From: Bacillota bacterium
GTDB taxonomy: Bacteria > Bacillota_A > Clostridia > Lachnospirales > Lachnospiraceae
DNA: 6,125 bases
Direction: 5' to 3'
Assembly: GCA_023443925.1 (NCBI GenBank)
Contig: JAEZSL010000017.1
Location: 1-6,125 of the forward strand
The notes under the pieces are model-generated. The model searched no databases and was not told where the DNA came from. It saw only the letters and a program-made list of their open reading frames with translations. Position numbers and translations under genes: made by a program. Of this stretch, positions 1 through 6,125 are shown piece after piece (position 1 is the first letter of the stretch; every line of letters begins with the position of its first letter).

Positions 1-937
1 AATGTTCCGGCTCCTTTTCTATAAATTCAACCTCATCTGTTTTACATTTGTCTATACAATACTTGCACCGTGTGTGGAAAAAGCATCCTGACGGCGGGTT
101 GGCGGGATTTGGTATCTCCCCTTCCAAGGGAATCCGCTCCATGGCCACAGTAGGGTCCGCTATGGGAACTGCGGATAACAGGGCTTCCGTGTAAGGATGG
201 AAAGGAGATTTAAACAAATCCTCCGAAGAGGCATATTCCACCATTCTGCCTAAATACATAACCCCTACTTTATCCGAGATATGTTCAATTACAGATAAAT
301 CATGGCTGATAAAAAGGTAGGTCAGATGGAGTTCCTCCTGCAGATCTCTGAGAAGATTCACAACCTGTGCCTGAACGGATACATCCAGCGCCGATACCGC
401 TTCGTCACACACAATCAGGCGGGGATATAAAACCAGCGCTCTGGCAATTCCGATTCTCTGCCTTTGTCCGCCGGAAAATGCATGGGGGTAGCGTTTAAGG
501 TAACTTGGGTTTAATCCCACCTTTTCCGCGATGGTTTTCACCCGTTCCTCGATTTCATTTTTAGACATTTTAAAATTGGGCTTTAAGGGCTCTGATATAA
601 TATCAAAAACCGTCATTCTGGGATCCAGGGAAGAAAAGGGATCCTGGAAAATCATTTGGATTTCCTTTCGGATGGATTTCATGGTCTTTCTATCAATCTT
701 CTGGATATCGTACTCCTGGCCGTTTTCCGCTAAATACAACACATCCCCGCCGGTAGCCTGAATGGCCCGGACAATACAGCGTCCCAGGGTGGTTTTTCCG
801 CAGCCAGACTCTCCTACAATACCGACGGTTTCCCCTCTTTTCACTTCAAAACTAACGTTATTAACCGCTTTTACGTGTACTTTTTTAGAGGAGAAGGTCT
901 TGCTCATTTCCTTTACTTTTAATATGGTCTCCGGCAT
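1..937 (-). CDS. Dpp/Opp-family ABC importer ATPase, DppF/OppF-like (3' end cut by window edge)
   Basis: This is a cytoplasmic nucleotide-binding subunit that should pair with the neighbouring DppD-like ATPase to power import. I translated 312 residues, uninterrupted, up to the window edge. Visible motifs are Walker [10 protein letters not shown] (42-50), Q-loop at Q98 in the segment [11 protein letters not shown], signature FSGGQRQR (154-161), Walker B LIVCDE (174-179) with catalytic E179, D-loop SALD (182-185) and switch histidine H212. The C-terminal oligopeptide-transporter domain follows, with [11 protein letters not shown] (244-254) and a cysteine cluster at C285, C291, C294 and C298. 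The tail reaches EPEH, which in the DppD-like neighbour (EPGH) lies 16 residues before the end, so only a short piece is probably missing. The start at 937 is chosen because AAGGAGGG lies six bases upstream; the ATG at 942 is out of frame and only one base from that site. A 12-base gap separates it from the DppD-like gene. The family is certain; the exact substrate is not. Confidence 0.96.
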   Translation of the reverse strand, partial: MPETILKVKEMSKTFSSKKVHVKAVNNVSFEVKRGETVGIVGESGCGKTTLGRCIVRAIQATGGDVLYLAENGQEYDIQKIDRKTMKSIRKEIQMIFQDPFSSLDPRMTVFDIISEPLKPNFKMSKNEIEERVKTIAEKVGLNPSYLKRYPHAFSGGQRQRIGIARALVLYPRLIVCDEAVSALDVSVQAQVVNLLRDLQEELHLTYLFISHDLSVIEHISDKVGVMYLGRMVEYASSEDLFKSPFHPYTEALLSAVPIADPTVAMERIPLEGEIPNPANPPSGCFFHTRCKYCIDKCKTDEVEFIEKEPEH

Positions 938-943
938 TTCATT

Positions 944-951
944 CCCTCCTT
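944..951 (-). promoter_or_regulatory. Shine-Dalgarno site of the DppF-like gene, overlapping the upstream stop codon
   Basis: On the minus strand AAGGAGGG reads from 951 to 944 and shares two bases with the TAA stop (952-950) of the DppD-like gene. It sits six bases before the ATG at 937 and only one base before a competing out-of-frame ATG at 942. This decides the start in favour of 937 and suggests that the two ATPase genes are translated in close coupling. Confidence 0.85.
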
Positions 952-1957
952 ATTCCTTCTCATTCTCTGCCGCCGCAGAGGCTGTATAGCAGGCCGCATA
1001 GTGTCCCGGTTCCACTTCCCTTAATACCGGATCCGCTCCGCAGCACTGGCTTTCATCCCGGTAGGTACACCGTTCATAAAAGCCGCAGCGGTTTTCTAAA
1101 TTCATGGCAAGCGGTACCGTACCTTCGATGGAGAAGAGACGTTCATGGCCTCCTCCGATTTTATGTACCGAACCTAACAGACCTTTGGTATAAGGGTGCA
1201 GAGGGTTTTTAAAGATGTCATAAACCGGTGCCACCTCCACGATCCTGCCCAGATACATAACCGCTACCCGGTCACACATCTTAGCCACAGTACCCAGGTC
1301 ATGGGTAATATATAAAATTGCCATCTTATATTCTTTCTGCAGCTGTTTCATCAGTTCCAGAATCTGGGCTTGTATGGTTACATCCAGCGCCGTTGTCGGC
1401 TCGTCGGCAATCAGCAGCTTAGGATTGCAGACCAAAGCCATGGCAATCAGGGCACGCTGTAACATACCGCCGGAAAACTCGTGAGGGAACTGGTTGTAAC
1501 GCTTTTCCGCATTGGCAATTCCCACCCGTTTCATGGCTTCAATCGTAATCTCTTTTGCCTGCTTTTTATCTTTTGTAATATGCAGGCGTACATTTTCCGA
1601 AATCTGATGACCGATAGTAAACAGGGGTGAGAAGGAACTCATAGGCTCCTGGAATATCATGGACACGTTTTTTCCACGGATACTGCGAATCTCTGAACCG
1701 CCGAATTTCAAATCCAGAAGGTTTACATCCTTCCCGTCCAGATTAAACATGATTTTACCGGAGGTCAGGCACTTCTTGCCATTGATTCCCAAAATAGCCT
1801 TACTGGTCAGACTCTTGCCGCAGCCCGATTCTCCTACCAGCCCAAGCGTTTCGTTTTCCTTCAGGGAAAAACTCACGCCCCGGACCGGGGTCAGAACTCC
1901 CTCATCCATTTTAATCTTTATATTAAGATCCTCTACAACTACAACATTATTTTCCAT
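950..1957 (-). CDS. Dpp/Opp-family ABC importer ATPase, DppD/OppD-like
   Basis: This is the second cytoplasmic ATPase of the importer, complete at 335 residues, the usual length for DppD/OppD. Visible motifs are Walker A GESGCGKS (42-49), Q-loop Q103 in [11 protein letters not shown], signature FSGGMLQR (161-168), Walker B LLIADE (181-186) with catalytic E186, D-loop TALD (189-192) and switch histidine H219 in YITHDL. The C-terminal oligo_HPY-type region begins at [11 protein letters not shown] (251-261) and carries cysteines C291, C297, C305, C306 and C323. In solved DppD/OppD relatives this tail binds a [4Fe-4S] cluster; whether it does so here is inference. The MLQR signature and EPTTALD motif are typical of the DppD side, as opposed to the QRQR of DppF. 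The start is supported by GAGGT (1967-1963) five bases upstream. It lies 12 bases downstream of the second permease gene and 12 bases upstream of the DppF-like start, consistent with one transcript. Confidence 0.97.
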   Translation of the reverse strand: MENNVVVVEDLNIKIKMDEGVLTPVRGVSFSLKENETLGLVGESGCGKSLTSKAILGINGKKCLTSGKIMFNLDGKDVNLLDLKFGGSEIRSIRGKNVSMIFQEPMSSFSPLFTIGHQISENVRLHITKDKKQAKEITIEAMKRVGIANAEKRYNQFPHEFSGGMLQRALIAMALVCNPKLLIADEPTTALDVTIQAQILELMKQLQKEYKMAILYITHDLGTVAKMCDRVAVMYLGRIVEVAPVYDIFKNPLHPYTKGLLGSVHKIGGGHERLFSIEGTVPLAMNLENRCGFYERCTYRDESQCCGADPVLREVEPGHYAACYTASAAAENEKE

Positions 1958-1969
1958 AGATTACCTCGC

Positions 1970-3163
1970 TTATTTATAAGGGTCTGCCGCATCACGCAAG
2001 CCGTCGCCTAAGAAGTTAAAAGCCAGAACCGCAACTACAACATATAAAACCGGTATCAGTTTCCAGGGACAGTTGGCTATATTGCTGACACTCTGACATT
2101 CCTGCAGGAGTACGCCCCAGCTGGTGGCAGGCGACCTCATACCCAGCCCTAAGAAACTCATGGAGGTCTCACCAAGAATCATCCCGGGTATGCCAAGGGT
2201 AAGGCTTACGATTAAGTAACTCATAAAACCCGGTACCAGATGTCTTATAATAATCTGAAAATCTGTTACACCGGCTAACTTTGCAGCCATTACATAATCC
2301 TCTTTCTTAAGAGCTAAGAACTTACTTCGAACCGTTCTGGCGAGCCCCGGCCAGCTAAGTAAGGACATGATAACGGTTATGAAGATATATACCTTCGTTA
2401 CGGAGATTCCCGGAGGAATCGCTGCCGAAAGAGCCATCCACAAAGGCAGGGTCGGGAAGGAGCAGATTACCTCTATTATCCTCTGTACCACAATATCCAC
2501 GGCTCCGCCGTAATAACCGGAAAGCCCGCCGATGACAATCGCTAATAAAAAGGACATAAGCGTTCCAATCAGGGGTACGGTTAAGGATACCTGGCTGCCG
2601 ATCAGGATTCTTGAGAAAATATCTCTTCCCAGTTTATCAGCACCGAATATCATGAGATTTACCGGGTCTTTTCCTGCCGGAAGCTGGGAATTATCCACCC
2701 CGAACAAATGGCGGTCTGCTTTAAAGAGTCCCAGAAACTTATAAGGGGTTCCCTTAACAAAGAACTTAATGGGATAAATCTGTTCCGTATTTTCCACAAA
2801 GGTTTTATTCTGGAACTTATCATAGGTTATGTCATAGTGATAAACAAAAGGTCCGGCAAATTCACCGTTATGTACGAAGTGTATTTTACTCGGCGGTGCA
2901 TTGGAATAGGTGGCGGAATAATCCTCCAGTCCCTGTGGGGCTATAAAATTCCCGAATATGGCTCCGATATACAATAAAAATAATAAAATAAAACTGATAA
3001 CCGCAAGTTTATGACGGATTAATTTCCTGCCCATTAACTGCCATTGGGAGGACATGTAGTATTTCTCCTGCTTTGCTCTTTTTTTCTCCAGTTTGCGTAA
3101 TTCTTTTTCTTCATAGGAGGTCTTTTTAAGAGCGGTGCGGACAGATTCTTTTTCCTGGTTCAT
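1970..3163 (-). CDS. Dpp/Opp-family ABC importer permease, DppC/OppC-like, with a large extracytoplasmic insertion
   Basis: This is an inner-membrane channel subunit of 397 residues, well above the roughly 300 usual for DppC/OppC. Two parts account for the excess. The first is a charged Lys/Glu-rich cytoplasmic N-terminus (1-45) that could be helical. The second is an insertion after the first membrane segment (TM1 about 52-73), roughly residues 76-165, rich in Tyr, Phe and Lys and predicted to lie outside the membrane. After it comes the familiar FGADKLGRDIFSRILIGSQVSL (173-194) and five more hydrophobic segments, near 195-215, 226-250, 256-275, 310-331 and 366-387. The EAA-type loop that contacts the ATPase is YVMAAKLAGVTDFQIIIRHLVP (290-311). 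The C-terminus FLGDGLRDAADPYK is characteristic of the family. The start is supported by a strong Shine-Dalgarno site six bases upstream and a one-base overlap with the previous gene. Enlarged OppC proteins of this kind are known to me from systems paired with long receptors, some of which carry sugars. Confidence 0.96.
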   Translation of the reverse strand: MNQEKESVRTALKKTSYEEKELRKLEKKRAKQEKYYMSSQWQLMGRKLIRHKLAVISFILLFLLYIGAIFGNFIAPQGLEDYSATYSNAPPSKIHFVHNGEFAGPFVYHYDITYDKFQNKTFVENTEQIYPIKFFVKGTPYKFLGLFKADRHLFGVDNSQLPAGKDPVNLMIFGADKLGRDIFSRILIGSQVSLTVPLIGTLMSFLLAIVIGGLSGYYGGAVDIVVQRIIEVICSFPTLPLWMALSAAIPPGISVTKVYIFITVIMSLLSWPGLARTVRSKFLALKKEDYVMAAKLAGVTDFQIIIRHLVPGFMSYLIVSLTLGIPGMILGETSMSFLGLGMRSPATSWGVLLQECQSVSNIANCPWKLIPVLYVVVAVLAFNFLGDGLRDAADPYK

Positions 3164-3178
3164 TATTTTCCCTCCTCC
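3163..3178 (-). promoter_or_regulatory. Translational coupling junction (TAATG overlap with strong Shine-Dalgarno)
   Basis: On the minus strand GGAGGAGGG reads from 3178 to 3170, within the last codons of the DppB-like gene. Six bases later the TAA stop (3165-3163) shares its last A with the ATG start (3163-3161) of the DppC-like gene. A one-base TAATG overlap with its own strong ribosome site is a classical arrangement for termination and reinitiation, and would keep the two permease subunits near equal amounts. Confidence 0.85.
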
Positions 3179-4158
3179 AGATATTTAATCCTTGGATCCA
3201 GCACAGCTAAGAGCAGGTCGGAAATCAAGGTACCCACAACCACCAGTACGGCAGAGATTAATAGCATACCGCCGGATAAATAAACATCCTGGGACTGGAG
3301 AGCTTTTAACAGAATCGGTCCCTGGGTAGGGAGCATCAGTACAATGGCCGTAATGGTGGAACCGTTAAAAATACCGGAGATCATAGGGCCAAGGCCGCTG
3401 ACTACCGGATTTAATACGGCACGCATCTCGTATTTATAAGTCAGGGTCTGTTCACTGACCCCTTTTGCCCTGGTACACAGGACATATGGACGTTCCTGTT
3501 CATCTAACATCTGGGCACGGATGCTTCGGATTAATCCGCAGGTTCCGGACATACTGATAACAATAACCGGTATAATTAATTTTTTCAAAAATTCCATAAA
3601 AGAATCCAGCGAGTGGATACCGCCTTCCGGAAACAAGCCCATAATGGGTTTTCCCGTTATCTTAAAGGAGATGTACATTAAGACAATGGCAAGCAAAAAG
3701 CTTGGTACGGCCATACCGATAAAACCGATAAAGGTAAAGAGATAATCACTTAGCTGGTATTGGTGCTTGGCGGCATGGATTGCAATGGGAATGGATATCA
3801 AATAAGTTACTACCAGGGTAATAACAGAAAGCATCAAGGTCGCTCCCAGAGTCTCTCCGATTTTAACCAGTACGTTTTGCTTATAAAAATAAGAAACACC
3901 CCAGTTCCCTGTGGCTATGCCTTTTAACCAGTGTCCGTACTGCATCAGAAAGGGCTGGTTGGTATGGTACATTTCTTTTAAATTGTCCACATCTGCCTGG
4001 GTTACCGTCTCGCCCTGAGCGATCATGCCGTTTACGATATTATCGACAAAATCACCCGGCGGCAGCTGTATCACAAAGAATACAACAAAGGTTATCATTA
4101 ATAAGGTGAAAAAGGCCAGTATCAACCTCTTTATAATATATTTCAGTTTATCATTCAT
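3163..4158 (-). CDS. Dpp/Opp-family ABC importer permease, DppB/OppB-like
   Basis: This is an inner-membrane channel subunit that pairs with the DppC-like permease. Read from the ATG at 4158 it has 331 residues, normal for DppB/OppB. It begins MNDKLKYIIKRLILAFF, which runs directly into TM1 (about 10-30) and then QLPPGD (31-36), a family hallmark. An extracytoplasmic loop of about 70 residues follows, with GNWGVSY at 84-90. Further hydrophobic segments lie near 102-128, 138-164, 192-210, 252-276 and 297-320. The EAA-type loop that meets the ATPase is near 221-250 (QERPYVLCTRAKGVSE and onward), and the tail DPRIKYLEEGK is typical. The frame stays open to an ATG at 4263, but that would add 35 residues, lacks a ribosome site and would place the intercistronic stem-loop inside the coding region. 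The 4158 start has AGGAG eight bases upstream. A GTG at 4161 is a minor alternative. The stop overlaps the DppC-like start by one base. Confidence 0.95.
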   Translation of the reverse strand: MNDKLKYIIKRLILAFFTLLMITFVVFFVIQLPPGDFVDNIVNGMIAQGETVTQADVDNLKEMYHTNQPFLMQYGHWLKGIATGNWGVSYFYKQNVLVKIGETLGATLMLSVITLVVTYLISIPIAIHAAKHQYQLSDYLFTFIGFIGMAVPSFLLAIVLMYISFKITGKPIMGLFPEGGIHSLDSFMEFLKKLIIPVIVISMSGTCGLIRSIRAQMLDEQERPYVLCTRAKGVSEQTLTYKYEMRAVLNPVVSGLGPMISGIFNGSTITAIVLMLPTQGPILLKALQSQDVYLSGGMLLISAVLVVVGTLISDLLLAVLDPRIKYLEEGK

Positions 4159-4166
4159 CACGTTTA

Positions 4167-4171
4167 CTCCT
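4167..4171 (-). promoter_or_regulatory. Shine-Dalgarno site fixing the DppB-like start at 4158
   Basis: AGGAG reads from 4171 to 4167 on the minus strand, eight bases before the ATG at 4158. No comparable purine-rich site precedes the in-frame ATG at 4263, where the upstream bases are A/T-rich and belong to the end of the receptor gene. This site, together with the normal family N-terminus that starts at 4158, decides the start. Confidence 0.8.
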
Positions 4172-4195
4172 ACTGCGATACCCTTTTTTAGAGGT

Positions 4196-4224
4196 TCTAT
4201 ATTTATACAAAGGGGCTGTTGCAA
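4196..4224 (-). promoter_or_regulatory. Possible weak sigma-A-type promoter ahead of the permease genes
   Basis: On the minus strand TTGCAA (4224-4219) and TATAGA (4201-4196) are separated by exactly 17 bases. Each matches the vegetative consensus at four of six positions. A start near 4190 would leave about 30 bases of leader before the DppB-like ATG. The -35 box lies inside the 3' arm of the stem-loop, so the match could be chance in A/T-rich spacer. It is recorded as a possibility only. Confidence 0.22.
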
Positions 4225-4256
4225 TATTACCCTACCTGCAACAGCCTGTTTGTATA
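4204..4256 (-). terminator. Intercistronic stem-loop after the receptor gene (partial terminator or mRNA-stabilising hairpin)
   Basis: Two 20-base arms, 4204-4223 and 4237-4256, are inverted repeats with two mismatched positions (4212/4248 and 4213/4247) and a 13-base loop. The inner ten pairs, GGCTGTTGCA against TGCAACAGCC, are perfect. The element begins 17 bases after the receptor stop and ends 46 bases before the DppB-like start. In the transcript the inner stem is followed by CCCUUUGUAUAAAUAUAG, an interrupted and weak U-run, so full termination is unlikely. Hairpins placed between a binding-protein gene and its permease genes, as between malE and malF in E. coli, are known to raise the amount of binding protein over the membrane subunits by protecting the upstream mRNA or ending part of transcription. 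That role here is inferred from position and structure. Confidence 0.7.
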
Positions 4257-4272
4257 TTAACAACTACTACAA

Positions 4273-6125
4273 TTAATTTTGTTTATCCAGATATAATTGT
4301 TCCGGACGGATCATGCTTGCAAAACGGTATTCGTCGGCATATACAATACCGGAAGGGAAATTCTTTACATTGTTATTGATAACCCAGTTCATAGGAAGTG
4401 CTGCAAGGAAACCGATTACCCATTGGTTTTGTTTATGAAGCTGATAAATTTTCTTTACATTTTCTTCTACAATCTTGTCTCTGTCCGCACCGGATGCAGC
4501 TTTGATTGCATCGTAAGCTTTAATCAGCTCTAACATATCTCCGGTAGGTTCCAATCCGCCGTTAGCCGTAGACTTACCGTCTTCATACCATTTTCCGTAT
4601 GCACCATACCAGCAGCTGAAGTTACGCATCGGCAGCACTGCATCAGGACGAACGGCAGGGGAAGTAACACTTAAAGTTTCAAATTTGGCGTCAATATCAT
4701 TGACCAGGATAGACTGTGCCATATTTGCGTCTACCTTATCGGAAATCTTAATTCCTACTGTTTTATATGCTGACTGTAAAAGAGCTACAAAATCACCTTC
4801 TACGGAAGGATCCTGAATGGAAATTACAATTTCAACATCTTTGCTTGTTCCCTTGAACTTACGGTATGTACCTTCCGCTTTATCCCAGGGTTCCGTAATT
4901 TCATCCAGTAAACTGTTGGCTTTGTCTGTATTGAATTCCGTCCACTGGCTCTGCCATTCGGGATCAAAATCATTCATTCCCTGAGGAACGGATGCCTGGG
5001 CAGGTCTTGACTGTCCGTTCATTAAAGTAGCGTTCATCAGGTTACGGTCTACTGCGACGGAAAGTGCTTCCCTAAACCGGATATCCTGGAACAGGGCACG
5101 TTTATCCAGATCCTTTACGGTTTGGCAAAGGGAGAGGGAAGGCGCCGAACACCACTCAGGGGTTACCCATTGTATCGGGCTATGAGTAGCCTGGGTAGAG
5201 GAAGTAACGGTTGCAAAATCATTTGGTCCTACCGTTGAGACGTCGATTTCTCCGGCAGTCTGTTTTAATACGATCTGGTCAGCATCGTTGATGATTTCAA
5301 ATTTAACACTGTCAAGGTAAGGCAGCTGGCGTCCTTCACTGTCTGTCTTCCAGAAATAAGGATTCCGAACCAGTTCATATGTCTGGCCTACGGTGTTCCA
5401 GTTATCCTTAACGGCGATAAAACTTCTTAGCTGAGGCACAATGGCATAATCCCAGTTATAATAACCGATATCTTTACCCATAGTGCTGTAATCGGTCCAT
5501 TCCTTGCCAAAATCCTTGTTGGCATTGGCAATTGCTTCTTCCTGAGTAATAAGAGGGAAAGCCGCATCATCCGCCACACCATCTTTACGCGCAACATATT
5601 TTACATAGAAATGTTTCGGAAGGAACATCCATTTGTTATCGACTGCTACTGCTACCGGGAAATCCGGCTTGGGAGCCGCAAAGGTTACCGTAAATTTATA
5701 GTCGTCCACTTTATCAAACTTTGCCCAGTAGCTTTTACCGTCTTTTGTTACCTGGTAACAGTTATAGGGTTTGGAGGTATATGCCGGATAATAACCTTCC
5801 GCATCAACCGCAATAGCGGTCCGGTCCTCATTCAGTGCCGGTGTTGATAAATGGTCATAATAGAAGATAACATCATCTGCTGTAAAGGGTTCTCCATCGG
5901 ACCACTTCATGCCTTTACGAAGTTCAATGGTCCATACGCTGGAATCTTCATTGGGATAATAATCTTTTGCAACATTGGCTTCAACCTGTCCTGATCCGTC
6001 CTGTTTAAAGCGGAACATACTTTCCTCGGTCCAAGGGCCCCAGCCCCAATGTCCCTGATCGTTGGCAGTACTGGTAATACTTCCGCCATACTGGCCAAGT
6101 GACATAATATCCGGTTCCACCATGA
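4273..6125 (-). CDS. ABC importer substrate-binding protein, SBP_bac_5 family (5' end cut by window edge)
   Basis: This is the extracytoplasmic receptor that captures ligand and delivers it to the permeases. The visible 616 residues (numbered from the Met at 6123) run without interruption to TAA. The family hallmark is WTIELRKGMKWSDGEPFTADD (64-84). Further typical segments are RNPYFWKTDSEGRQLPYLD (253-271), LFQDIRFREALSVAVDR (344-360) and a C-terminal lobe around 505-616. The Met at 6123 is probably internal: no signal peptide or lipobox follows it, and VEPDIMSLGQYGGSI matches a segment that in relatives sits well downstream of the signal peptide. The full protein would then exceed the roughly 550 residues of classical OppA/DppA. 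This longer type includes receptors annotated for peptides but also ones shown to bind oligosaccharides in thermophiles. The visible part is rich in Trp and Tyr, which would suit sugar stacking but proves nothing. It precedes the permease genes, with a stem-loop between. Confidence 0.95.
   Translation of the reverse strand, partial: MVEPDIMSLGQYGGSITSTANDQGHWGWGPWTEESMFRFKQDGSGQVEANVAKDYYPNEDSSVWTIELRKGMKWSDGEPFTADDVIFYYDHLSTPALNEDRTAIAVDAEGYYPAYTSKPYNCYQVTKDGKSYWAKFDKVDDYKFTVTFAAPKPDFPVAVAVDNKWMFLPKHFYVKYVARKDGVADDAAFPLITQEEAIANANKDFGKEWTDYSTMGKDIGYYNWDYAIVPQLRSFIAVKDNWNTVGQTYELVRNPYFWKTDSEGRQLPYLDSVKFEIINDADQIVLKQTAGEIDVSTVGPNDFATVTSSTQATHSPIQWVTPEWCSAPSLSLCQTVKDLDKRALFQDIRFREALSVAVDRNLMNATLMNGQSRPAQASVPQGMNDFDPEWQSQWTEFNTDKANSLLDEITEPWDKAEGTYRKFKGTSKDVEIVISIQDPSVEGDFVALLQSAYKTVGIKISDKVDANMAQSILVNDIDAKFETLSVTSPAVRPDAVLPMRNFSCWYGAYGKWYEDGKSTANGGLEPTGDMLELIKAYDAIKAASGADRDKIVEENVKKIYQLHKQNQWVIGFLAALPMNWVINNNVKNFPSGIVYADEYRFASMIRPEQLYLDKQN

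Noticed and set aside
383..403. Ala in place of the common Pro after Walker B in the DppF-like ATPase (CDEAVSALD)
   Set aside because: Ala at this position is, to my knowledge, tolerated in many DppF/OppF and related ATPases. The catalytic Glu, D-loop and switch His are all present, so it is not a sign of inactivation.
1659..1979. Plus-strand open frame of 106 residues
   Set aside because: It is antisense to the N-terminal half of the DppD-like ATPase, whose motifs are intact in the other strand. The translation has no recognisable domain and no ribosome site was seen.
2532..2977. Two overlapping plus-strand open frames of 70 and 89 residues
   Set aside because: Both lie antisense to the DppC-like permease, including its insertion. 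Their low-complexity translations look like shadows of the real coding frame.
5907..6098. Minus-strand open frame of 63 residues in another frame of the receptor gene
   Set aside because: It lies fully inside the receptor coding region, whose frame contains the SBP_bac_5 hallmark at the same place. There is no independent support.
1..6125. Search for a novel defence, mobile or RNA-based system
   Set aside because: Every gene belongs to one well-known importer class in a conventional order. There are no tRNAs, direct-repeat arrays, transposases or large unexplained gaps, so calling the window a new system would not be supported.

Overview
The window is one strand of a single operon for a binding-protein-dependent ABC importer of the peptide/nickel/oligosaccharide (Dpp/Opp) class. 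All genes lie on the minus strand, so transcription runs from high to low coordinates. The base composition looks moderate to low in GC. Shine-Dalgarno sites are strong (AGGAGG type), genes are tightly packed, and the protein sequences have a Firmicute character. Together these suggest an anaerobic member of the Clostridia, perhaps Lachnospiraceae. That placement is inferred from style only, since no phylogenetic marker is present.

Layout in transcription order: (1) a substrate-binding protein (SBP_bac_5 family), 6125 to 4273, whose 5' end with the expected signal peptide lies outside the window; (2) a 114-base intercistronic gap with a long stem-loop at 4204-4256 and a possible weak promoter; (3) a DppB/OppB-like permease, best started at 4158 rather than at the longest possible start, 4263; (4) a DppC/OppC-like permease, 3163 to 1970, overlapping the previous gene by one base and carrying an unusually large extracytoplasmic insertion; (5) a DppD/OppD-like ATPase, 1957 to 950; (6) a DppF/OppF-like ATPase from 937, running off the low-coordinate end of the window only a few residues before its expected C-terminus.

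Together the five proteins make a complete importer. The extracytoplasmic lipid-anchored or secreted receptor delivers ligand to the two-permease channel, and the DppD/DppF heterodimer powers transport. The annotation reflex is 'peptide transporter'. However, the receptor and the enlarged OppC-type permease resemble the subgroup of Opp-family importers that carry oligosaccharides in Thermotoga and in many Clostridia, so the substrate should be left open.

I found no RNA genes, CRISPR arrays, insertion sequences or phage genes, and no clearly new biological system. The points worth a second look are the stem-loop between receptor and permease genes, the start correction of the first permease, the permease insertion, the cysteine clusters in both ATPase tails, and the uncertain substrate.
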